Positions 31,061 to 64,000 of a stretch of 64,000 bases of DNA are shown one piece after another. Under the pieces are notes generated by a model, which saw only the letters and a program-made list of their open reading frames with translations, was not told where the DNA came from and ran no database searches. How positions within the stretch are numbered: the first letter of the stretch is position 1; each line of letters starts with the position of its first letter. Source of the DNA: Chelydra serpentina (Eukaryota > Chordata > Testudines > Chelydridae); the NCBI GenBank assembly GCA_037349315.1, contig JBAIAC010000024.1, positions 38,971,501 to 39,035,500 on the forward strand. The letters run 5' to 3'. Both the position numbers and the translations under genes were made by a program.

Positions 31061-32575
31061 ACTCAACAAATTCATGGTAAAGTTGAAGTTCCGTATGGTT
31101 TCCCTGGGTGCTATTATCCCTTCACTGGATCCTGGAGACTGGTACGCTGCCCTCGACATGAAGGATGCGTACTTCCACATTGCTGTTTACCCACCTCACA
31201 GACGTTTTCTTCGCTTTGTGGTCGACCAAAGACACTTTCAGTTCACCGTCCTTCCCTTCGGCCTCTCCACGGCACCAAGGGTTTTCACGAAGTGCATGGC
31301 CATAGTAGCGGCTTCTCTTCATCGACGGCGAATCCAAGTGTTCCTGTACCTCGATGAGTGGCTTATCCGCGGCAGCTCCAGCAGCCAGGTCCAGTCGCAG
31401 GTTCAGATTGCCTTGACCATGTTCAATCAGCTGGGTTTCCTCCTCAACGTAGCAAAGTCCACTTTGGAACCAACCCAAAGGATAGACTTCATAGGAGCAG
31501 TCCTGGACTCGACTCTCGCTCGAGCGTTTCTGCCAGAGGCACGCTTCCAGGCCCTAGCGATCATCATCCGCGGCCTGCAGAGCTTCCCAACCTCGACAGC
31601 ACGAAACTGCTTGAGTCTACTGGGTCACATGGCGTTCTGCACGTTCGTGACCAGACACACCCGATTACGCCTCCACCCGTTTCAGGCATGGTTCTCGTCA
31701 GCATATCACCCACGCAGAGACAACATGGACGTGGTACTGAAGGTGCCAACAGAGGTCCTAGCCTCCCTAGACTGGTGGCTGGACCCCAAGATGGTGTTGG
31801 AAGGGGTGCCATTCCATACCCCACAGCCCTCCCTGGCCCTGACGCATCATCTCTTGGTTGGCGGGCCCACCTGGCAGATCTTCAAACACAAGGCTTTTGG
31901 TCGGTTCAAGAGTTATCCCTACACATCAACATGAGGGAGCTGCGGGAAGTGCGCCTTGCCTGCCAAGCCTTTTCCAAGGAGCTTCAGGGTCGTTGCGTTG
32001 CAGTCCTTATGGACAACTCAACAGCCATGTTTTACATCAACAAGCAAGGGGGAGCACGCTCGTCCCCCCTCTGCCAAGAAGCCATACGATTGTGGGAGTT
32101 CTGCGTAGCCCACTCCATCCACCTGGTGGGCTCCTTTCTCCCAGGGGTTCAGAACACCTTGGCGGACCGGCTCAGCAGGTCCTTCCAGGCACACGAGTGG
32201 GCCATTCGCCCGGACATTATCCACTCTGTCTTCCGAAGCTGGGGATTTCCCCGCATAGACCTGTTCGTGACTCGCGAGAACTGGAAGTGCCATGTGTTCT
32301 GCTTGCTCCAGGGACGCTCCCCAGGCTCCCTGATGGATGCTTTTCTCCTGCCTTGGATGGGCCACCTGTCCTATGCTTTTCCCCCCATTTCTGCTGATCC
32401 ACAGGATCCTGCTCAAGTTACGCAGGGACAGGGCCCGCCTAATCCTGATCACCTTGGCGTGGCCCAGGCAGCACTGGTACACCACTCTCCTACAGCTCTC
32501 GGTGACCACCCCAATCACTCTCCCATTGTGGCCAGACCTGATTACTCAGGAGCACGGCAGGCTTTGTCACCCTGA
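31041..32575 (+). pseudogene. DIRS reverse transcriptase-RNase H
   Basis: RT frame (to about 31830): ILDLRGLNKFM, ALDMKDAYFHI (motif A, catalytic Asp), LPFGLSTAPRVFTK (motif B), and motif C LYLDEWLI at 31347-31361, where the family has YLDD. RNase H follows in another frame (about 31835-32200): PDASSLGWRAH, MRELREV, MDNSTAMFYINKQGG, TLADRLSR, supplying the Asp, Glu, Asp, Asp positions. A frame change between them breaks the polyprotein, and the D-to-E change in the RT box would probably impair catalysis. Confidence 0.9.
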
Positions 32576-32758
32576 CCTGCAATCTCTCCACCTCATGGCG
32601 TGGCTGCTGCATGGCTGAACCAGTCCGAGTTATGTTGTTCCAGCCCGGTTCAGCAGGTTCTTCGGGGTAGCAGGAAGCCCTCTACCCAGTCCACCTACTT
32701 GGCCAAGTGGTAACGTTTTTCCTGCTGGTGGGCCCCTTGGGGTATCGCCCCCTCGCAG

Positions 32759-33668
32759 GTGCCAGTGCCTATCATCCTGGAGTACCTCTTGTCCCTGAAA
32801 GAGCAAGGTCTGGCAGTTTCGTCTTTGAAGGTCCACCTGGCGGCGATCTCGGCCTTTCACCCTGGTGAGAGTGGGCGCTCGATCTTTTCCAACCCCATGG
32901 TCAGCAGGTTCCTCAAGGGGTTAGACTGGCTGTACCCACTAGTCCGCCATGTGGTCCCTACATGGGACCTCAACCTCATGATAACCAGGCTCCTGGGGGC
33001 CCCATTCGAGCCTATGGCCACCTGCTCACTCCTGCATCTCTCCTGGAAGACTGCCTTCCTCATAGCCATCACCTTGGCGAGGCGCGTATCTGAACTCAAA
33101 GCACTCACTTTGGAACCTCCTTACACGGTGTTCCATAAGGACAACGTACAGGTGCGACCGCACCCGGCCTTCCTGCCCAAGGTAGTCTCAGCCTTTCATG
33201 TCAATCAAGACATCTTTTTGCCGGTCTTCTATCCGAAGCCGCACGCCTCTCCAAGAGAGCAACAACCTTCACTCCTTGGACGTCCATAGGGCCCTCGCCT
33301 TCTACATCGAGCGGACGAAGCCCTTTTGGAAAACGATTCAACTGTTCGTTGTTGTGGCAGACCGGATGAAAGGCCTGCCGGTCTCCACCCAGTGCATCCC
33401 ATCCTGGATCACTTCGTGCATCCGTGCGTGCTATGACTTAACTGGTGTTCCTACCACGCACCTCACTGCCCACTCCACCCGAGCTCAAGCCTCGTCCTCT
33501 GCTTTCTTGGTGCACGTGCCAATACAGGAAATATGTAGGGCAGCAACCTGGTCATCGGTGCACACCTTTGCCACTCACTATGCTATAGTCCAGCATTCCA
33601 GAGAGGACGCTGCGTTTGGTTCAGCAGTCCTCCATTCTGCGGTATTTCGCTCCGACCCCTCCGCCTAG
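32759..33668 (+). pseudogene. DIRS tyrosine recombinase
   Basis: Two overlapping frames (32759-33289 and 33198-33668). First part: EQGLAVSSLKVHLAAISAFH, an N-terminal SAM-like helix region, then LARRVSELKALT with the first catalytic Arg. Second part: TAHSTRAQAS (HxxR) and THYAIVQH with the nucleophile Tyr. So the R-HxxR-Y set is present, but split by a frameshift near 33250. It would resolve and integrate circular DIRS DNA. Confidence 0.9.
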
Positions 33669-34553
33669 ATAGGGCTTGGGAGTCACCTAATTGGAATACA
33701 TATGAGCAAGCACTTGAAGAAGAAGAGACAGTTACTCACCGTTGTAACTGTTGTTCTTCGAGATGTGTTGCTCATATCTATTCCAAACCCGCCCTCCTTC
33801 CCACTGTCGGAGTAGCCGGCAAGAAGGAAGTGAGAGGGCGCTGGGCCAGCTGGGGTATTTATTCAGCGCCGCAACGGCGCCACTCCAGAGGGTGCCAGCC
33901 GGCCCACCGAGTGTTGCTAGGGTAAAAATCTTCCGACGATCATGCACGCGGCGCGCGCACACCTAATTGGAATAGATATGAGCAACATATCTCGAAGAAC
34001 AACAGTTACAACGGTGAGTAACCGTCTTATTGATGTGGTTCTAAGTAGTAACAGAACAAAGTGAATTACCAAGTAAAATAAAACACGCAGATCTATCTCT
34101 AAAATGGAATACAGATAAAACCTCACCCAGTAAGCTTCGTTTTACAGGCTAGACTCCTTCCAGCCTGGATCCAGCAATCACTCACACCCCCTGCAAGTAT
34201 TGTCTCTTGTCCCAGTTTCTTTCAGGTGTTCCTGGGGGGGTGGAAAGGCTATCCCTTGAGCCAGCTGAAGACAAAATGGAGGGATCTCCCAGGGAGTTTT
34301 ACAGACTTTCTCCTCTGGGTGGACACTCCTCCCTCTCTCTGTGTAGCATCCAGTTACAAAATGGAGTTTTGGGGTCACATGGACAAGTCACATGTCTATG
34401 CACAACTGAGTTCCTTACCAACCAAGCCACATTCCTGGAAAAGCTCAGATGTGGATTGGTGTCTGCAAGTCCTATTGTCTGTTAAGTGCTTCTTGATTGG
34501 GCACATAACCTGCACATTCCTTTCTCAAGACACTGACTAAATCTTTTTACTTA

Positions 34554-35333
34554 GACCTTGGCTACACTTACGAGTTACAGCGCAATAAAACTGCCTGCAG
34601 CGCTGTAACTCTCTAACTGGCTACACTTGCAAGGCACGTGCAACGGTGTATCTCCTCAGATACAGCCCTGCATGTACTCCACCTCCCCGAGAGGAATAAC
34701 AACTGTTGCGAAGTGGGTGGAACGCTGGTCTTTCAGTGTAGCCGAGGAACTCCGCAGTTACTGATCTCCGGAAGCTCCCTTTGTTTTGAAACGGCACTTC
34801 CGGGTTGGAGTTCAGAGCTCCGTTGTTGAGGTGCTTTACAAAAAACCAAACACAGCTACTGTTTGCAGGCGGGAGCGGGGGGGCTCCATTAGGAATGCCG
34901 GCAGCAAAGTTGCCTTGGACAGAGACGGCGTGTGGGGGGAGGGGGAAGGCTCCGTTTCCCCAAGTTCTCTTTTATCTGCTCTTTAAAAACAAACAAAGCC
35001 CCTGCTGTTTGCTTTCAGTGATTGAGAGAGAGGCAGGGGATGTGGAGGTGTGAAAATAATGAGCTGACACTCTGTGGAGATTCCAAAAACCCACTCTCTC
35101 TCCCAAAACGCTCCCTGTCAAAGTCCCCCTCACCCCCCCATTTGAAAAGCACGTTGCAGCCACTTGAATGCCCATAATGCACCGCTCCCAATACAGCTGC
35201 AAATGCCTCAAATGTAGCCACCTTACTGGGCTGGCAGCTGCCAGTGTGGACAGGCTGCAGCGCTTTCCCTACTCAGCTGTACGAACACGGGTTTAACTCA
35301 CAGTGCTGTACATCTGCAAGTGTAGCCAAGGCC
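34554..35333. mobile_element. TIR DNA element, about 780 bp, non-autonomous
   Basis: Ends GACCTTGGCTACACTT and (reverse complement) GGCCTTGGCTACACTT are near-perfect inverted repeats. Flanks are TTA on the left and TAA on the right, so the target duplication is unclear; a Harbinger-like 3-bp TWA site is one reading. No coding. It lies within the LTR-like repeat. Confidence 0.7.
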
Positions 35334-35595
35334 TAAGCCTATTTAGAAATCAAGCAAATATACAGCCAATATTCATAACTTCAACTACAAAATGATACAT
35401 GCACACAAATAGGAGGAATAGAGTCAGTAGGTCATAACCTTTACAGAGATTTGTTACATGGCCTATGTAGCATAACTGGAATTTGTTTTATGTCATATAT
35501 ACATTTATAAGCATATCCCCATAAGGCCTTATGGGGTACACAGTCAAACCTCCCTCAGAAAAATCCTCTGTATCTTTTGGCCCAGAACAATCTCA

Positions 35596-35900
35596 AACTA
35601 AGATCTATTGTCACAGTGCAGCAGAGGATCTGAGCACTCTCCTTGCCAGGAGGCGTTGAAGATGGATCGGTCATGTGCTTTGGATGGAAACTGATTCCAT
35701 TACCAGAGTAGCAATAAGATGGACACCTGAAGGCAAGTGAAAACGAGGCCTCCTGCAAACAACATGACAAAGAGCTGTGGAAGCCGAGCTGAAAAACCTT
35801 GGGCACAGCTGCGAAACCATTGAAAGACTTGCCAGAAACCGACAGGAGTGGAGGAGCTTCGTCACTGCCCTAAACGCCAGAGGCGTAATAGGAACGTGGT
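35596..35900 (+). pseudogene. LINE C-terminal domain, distal fragment
   Basis: In broken frames: MDRSCALDGN / IRWTPEGKRKRGLLQTT / AVEAELKNLGHSCETIERLA and then SFVTALNARGVIGTW. This is the C-terminus expected after the RT, separated from it by 6.1 kb of inserted repeat. The short tgatgatga tail follows. Confidence 0.75.
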
Positions 35901-36009
35901 GATGATGAACGAGCAGCGGTAGCATTGTCGGTGGGAGAAGCTGTCTTGCCAACATAGCACAGTCCCCACCGATGCTTACTATCAGTGTAACTCCCATCTC
36001 TCAGGTGGG

Positions 36010-39000
36010 TGGCTTATCACACCCCTAAGTGACATAAGTGGTATTGTAAACATAGAGCCATTGCTTAGGCTATCACTGATTTGCTGTAATAGCTTGAGCA
36101 AGTCACATGACTTCACCATGACTCTGAACACTTGTACAAAGAAGCTTACCTATCTACCTACCTCACTGGGATTTATATGTCTTAACATTTATGAGGTGGT
36201 TTGCGGTCTTCCTATGAAAGGCACCACAGAAACACATTATTTATTCTTGGATTCTTTCTTCTCCCTTTAAGATGTTAACATCCAGTACTAATTCCTAAAA
36301 GTCAAGATTATAGAAGGAAAAAATAATCAATCCTGCTATGTGGAAGTGGAGTTTTTTGGAGGATATTATAAATCCTTTGGGATAAAGACAGCCAACCTAA
36401 TATTCACATAGACCAATTTCCAACTGGGTTTACAGAACAAAATGTTACGGGTCTGATCTTTCCAAGAAGTGTAACAGTGTTTCTACGGGCACCCCTATAC
36501 TTGAATATGCTGTCACATTACATCTAAGGCAAATATTGTTCCAATTTGCCAGAACCTCCTGTTCCTTATTTTAAATGACTAGGCTACAAAGTACACTAAA
36601 TAAAGAAATACCACCAAGAAAAAACAAAGAGTGGGAAAGGAAGAAAAGAAAGAAGGGGGGGGAGAGACAAAAAACCCTAACAGATGTAGTATCTGCTAAG
36701 TATTCCTTACACCACTGAGTTGCGGGGATATCTTCAAAAACTAGCCAAGCTCATAGTTCTGAACTCCACAGTAATTAAATAGTTAGGCTCATTATTAGCC
36801 AAAGAACAGTTTATTTACAAGCTTTGAATTTCACTTGTGTAACGTTTAAGGCATTTTACAAGTTAACTATACAGCCAAAAAAACATAAAAAAACCACTGA
36901 GGAAGTGGTTCTAAATAGTTTTGATTACAAGTTAACATTTAGTAAGCATAGCTGTTTTACATTGATGGAAAAATTCCACATAAAACAAAGAAAGTATCAA
37001 GAAGATATAAAAGCATTTGGAGTGATGTGGAGTGCTTCAAAGCATTCGTCTCTTTCAGAGCATTCATCTCATCCTACTTATAGATTCTGACCTATTCCTC
37101 TGCTCTAAGTTACTGCCCCTCCCCCCTTTCTGTCTGGTCTTTCACCATGAATGATTTGAGAGTTGAAGGAGGGCCAGAAGAGACAGGATCCTCCCTACCC
37201 ACAGATTCTGAAGGTTGAGCAAAGGCCATTCTCAGTCATCCTCTATTCAGAACTGTTTTACATTTCTGTAAATATCTCACAAACAATAGGCCTGATCCTG
37301 CAGCATTTCCACTCCTCCTCCCCCCCCCCCCCCAAAAAAAAATCTGCCAGTGACATTGTTGGGAGCATCCAAGGAGTGAGGCTTGTTCACTAGTTAAGTG
37401 TACATTATCCATGAGAAACATTTTAGCATTTATCAGATATTAACAAAAGAAAGCCCTGTGCCTTGACCTAGTCACATCAAAAATATTACTTAGTTTTCTC
37501 CTTTGTCCAAGATGAGGGGAAATTTTTGCAACATGTGTAAACATGCTATTCTTGTGCATACATAACAGTTTTAGTTCTTGAGGATTAATAGTCAGTTTGT
37601 TTACTACACATTTATATGTGTGATATATCCTTGCCTAAGGCAGGGCGGCCAGCTCATTCTAATAGAATTATCTCCTTGGCCTAAATCACACAGCTCCACT
37701 ATCACAGGTAGTGCACAGCCTTCTATTTCTATTGAGAGTAGGACTAGCATGTATTTTTAGGGAACAATTACTTATTACTTTGAGGATAATTTTTCCTTAA
37801 AGAAGATATAGGAGGTTTCTTTTATTAAAGATTTTTAAACAGAAGTCAGAGCCATTTAACAGAAAACTGTGGGAACATGTTTTATTTAGTAGTATAGTAT
37901 TTTTACATGTTAATGCCTGCTACTTTCCCATCAGATTATTCTCATTGAAATTCCCCTGCCACCACTAACTAACTAGCTGTACCACTTTGCCCATTAACCT
38001 AAAGAAGCATTTGACTTTCTCCAAGACGGACACTGTGCTTTGGGTTGCAATGACATCCATCAAAAGTGTTTTTTGTTAATAAACACCACCTAAAGTTGTG
38101 AGACTTTCACGTTAATGGGCATTACACAGGTCCAGAGGAGGACATATCCCTGTGTTTCCATCAAGTTATGTCCATGGGATCAGTGCTGCTACAATAACAT
38201 GACCATAAAAGGGAAGGAGAAATAAAACATAAGAACTGGTGCAATAGCTATGTCCATCTCTCCATTGGTGGATGATCCTACCAGAATATTTTTATTTCTA
38301 TATTTAGTCCAAATTTATGGGGTTTTTCCCCTCTCCCCTCCCCCCCCCCAATCCTGCTACATGTCTTCTACCTGCTGCTTTTATTTCTCTTCCAGCTACA
38401 CGATACAGTGATCAACAAGATAGGCTTTCTGAATTTCCATTTCTCTGTCTTCACATTCACCTTTTCAACCAAAAAAATAAAATTAACTTACAAGGGAAAA
38501 AAAAAGGTAGGTAAGTTTTACCAAAAATATTAACATTTTGGTCCTCCTTACCTAACAGCTTGTTTTATACCTGACCTATGATATAATTATAACTGTTGTC
38601 TAGGGTTTAGCATTGGAATCAATATGTGAAACCTATAGCTAGAGAGGTGGTGAAGCAGTAGTGCTCTACTACACCACCATTCACACGACTAGTCTTGGGG
38701 GACTCACTCACAGCTAGTGAAATCTGTATATATACTCCCAACATTCCTAAAAGAGTGTAATTATGATACTTGAGAGATAAATAAGGGGAAAGCAAACAAA
38801 ACCTGGCAAAATAAACTATTGCCCTTCAAATAGCAGTGGATGCCTAACTGCTCCCTTTTGCGCCTTTGAAAATCAGCCCCATAATCCTTAAAGAGTTGTG
38901 CTGCCTTTAACAAGAGCCATACAGCAAAAATTCTAGTTCCTGCTGGAAATATTTAAAACTAAAAAAATATAAGTGAGTGCTGTAACTCTAGTCACTATAT

Positions 39001-39064
39001 AGAAATAATATCAGCATGAATCTACTAAAAAGGTTTTCTTTGTCACCTCAGTTTGAAGGATTTT
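36010..39064. other. Intergenic stretch and inferred HENMT1 3' UTR
   Basis: No gene seen. Homopolymer pieces occur at 36656-36662 (G) and 37320-37340 (C then A). On the - strand, AATAAA hexamers occur opposite 38380-38385 and near 38290, candidate HENMT1 poly(A) signals 0.7-0.8 kb past the stop. The extent of the UTR is inference. Confidence 0.4.
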
Positions 39065-62829
<23,765 letters not shown>

Positions 62830-64000
62830 CTATAAAGTAGATTTGAAAACAATAGCATTTTAATACCCCACATTCTTAAGTTATTTGTGTGACTCAAAAA
62901 TATGTTCCTCATTGATATTAAACAACATTTTTATGAAATAGGAATTAAATGCATGGCATTTCTATGAAACTTTATAATTTAGTTTTACAAGAGTTACATG
63001 AATTGAAAAGATTCTTTACAAAGAAGGACATTTAGGCCCCAGTCCTGCAAGCTGCTCTACACAGGTTGGCCTTTATGCCGTTAATAGGGTTCCACACGAG
63101 CATAAGGGTTCACTCGTGCAATAGTTTAGATCCTGATCCAGACTTAACACACATGCTCATAGGTGCTGGAACTAGGGGTGCTGCTGCACCCCCTGTCCTG
63201 AAGTAGTAATAACAACCCAAATACATGGTTTCCGCCTTTAGCAGCCCCACTATAAAAATTATTCCAGCACCACTGCACATGCTTAACTCTATGCAGTGAG
63301 TAGCTCCATTGATTTCATTGGAACTACTCACAATGCATACAGTTAAGAACCTGCCCAGCACCATCTAGATAGCTAGGCAGGGCCCTATCAACAATGAATT
63401 AGTAGTCTCAATCCAGTTTTTTTTCTTTTTAAGCGGGGAGAGGCATCCATTGTAATCTCAAGGACTAGATGAGCATGCAAACTAACAACACTCTACACCC
63501 TGGTACTCCGTGCAGATCAGGATTGAAGCACACTGAAGCTCAGCTGATGTGGGGAAGCCTAAACTGTTTCTACTCAGGCTAAATCTGACCTGTTGATAAA
63601 CAGAGAACTCCAGTTTTTACACTAAATTAATTTACCCCCCCAAAAAATTAAAACTTTGCATTGCCAAACCAGGAGCATTAAAGCTTTATAGATACAGATG
63701 CCACAGAGCTACTGAATGGATTCTGTTCAAAACCAGATCAAAATGTCATGATCTCATAGAGTGGAACAGAAAAGTGCTTTATAAAGTAATAAATTAGCTA
63801 TTGGTAGTGCAAATACATAAGAAACACAATTGTCATTATACAAATGTCAAAAGCTCACATATTCCCTAAGACATTAAAATCTGTTTCACAGAGACCCAAT
63901 ATTGGGGAGGACATGGAGGTTAACCCTAGATCCCTACATTTTTTTATTTCAAAATTTAACAAATTAAAAAGGTTAGCGCTTTTCATTTTTCATCTTCAAA
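62830..64000 (-). other. HENMT1 upstream intron with a small MITE
   Basis: No further HENMT1 exon found. At 63160-63273, aggtgctggaactaggggtg and the inverted end attattccagcacc flank a 114-bp TIR element; flanks acatgctc/acatgctt may be its target duplication. Confidence 0.45.

Larger units (their letters stand above)
29861..34025 (+). mobile_element. DIRS-type retrotransposon, 4.2 kb
   Basis: Encodes gag-like, RT/RNase H and tyrosine recombinase proteins and has DIRS ends. Inverted terminal repeats lie at about 29861-30035 and 33830-34025. An internal complementary region at about 33685-33790 joins an inverted copy of the left tip (33685-33726) to an inverted copy of the right tip (33727-33790), as in DIRS1. 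No target duplication is expected or seen. DIRS elements integrate through a recombinase acting on circular DNA. Several frameshifts make this copy inactive. Confidence 0.93.
29431..35565. mobile_element. LTR-like repeat split by a DIRS and a TIR element
   Basis: Outer repeat parts are at 29431-29860, 34026-34553 and 35334-35565, about 1.2 kb when the two inner insertions are ignored. The flanks share ctTCTGT (left) and ctCTGT (right), a likely target duplication in the LINE. It has no coding, and the reverse strand contains AATAAAATCAC. It resembles a dispersed repeat frequent in turtle genomes; whether it is an LTR is inference. Confidence 0.55.
26130..35905 (+). mobile_element. RTE/CFDP2-like LINE, interrupted by nested insertions
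   Basis: Pieces of one + strand non-LTR retrotransposon occur in order: APE endonuclease (26149-26824), endonuclease-RT linker (27635-28204), RT (28205-29306 and on to about 29430), C-terminus (35596-35900), then a TGATGATGA tail near 35901. The proteins resemble the craniofacial development protein 2-like family, which derives from RTE/BovB-type elements. It is 5' truncated (the endonuclease N-terminus is missing). Two breaks are later insertions: a solo LTR and a 6.1-kb compound block. It also carries its own frameshifts and stops. Confidence 0.8.

Overview
The window is nuclear DNA from a vertebrate, most likely a turtle. The host genes are spliced, with GT-AG introns. The repeats are of sauropsid and turtle type: CR1, a tRNA-headed SINE with a CR1 tail, and Penelope, DIRS, Harbinger, hAT and RTE elements. 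There are no operons, CRISPR arrays or other prokaryotic features. The species call is inference from repeat content; nothing in the sequence names it.

Two host genes lie tail to tail. On the + strand, nine exons between 804 and 18599 encode the C-terminal part of FAM102B (EEIG2): the end of its N-terminal C2-type domain and the serine-rich tail, followed by a long 3' UTR to about 22.7 kb. On the - strand, five exons between 62829 and 39065 encode most of HENMT1, the small-RNA 2'-O-methyltransferase that protects piRNA 3' ends. Its first exons lie beyond the right edge. FAM102B next to HENMT1 matches the order I know from human 1p13.

Transposable elements fill most of the rest. Region by region: a non-autonomous hAT with a CA microsatellite (0.85-1.44 kb); a Penelope-like foldback (4.08-4.63 kb); a hAT with a G-run (5.45-5.93 kb); a long Penelope-like element with RT and GIY-YIG coding (6.44-8.64 kb); a palindromic hAT (9.19-10.80 kb); an SGNH-like retroelement remnant (11.9-12.5 kb); and a SINE in the FAM102B 3' UTR. 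Between the two genes is a nested stack (26.1-35.9 kb): an RTE-like LINE split by a solo LTR and by a second LTR-like repeat, which is itself split by a DIRS retrotransposon and a TIR element. Inside HENMT1 introns are further TIR elements, a Penelope copy with an inverted 5' part, a second DIRS, a CR1 3' end, and a full-length PIF/Harbinger element (56.2-60.8 kb) with convergent transposase and Myb/SANT-like genes.

No new cellular system is evident. The most interesting signals are structural. Three of four Penelope-like copies carry an inverted 5' segment. A hammerhead-like core recurs in their terminal repeats. The Harbinger element has a possible third ORF. Excising the solo LTR plus one target duplication makes the LINE reading frame continuous.
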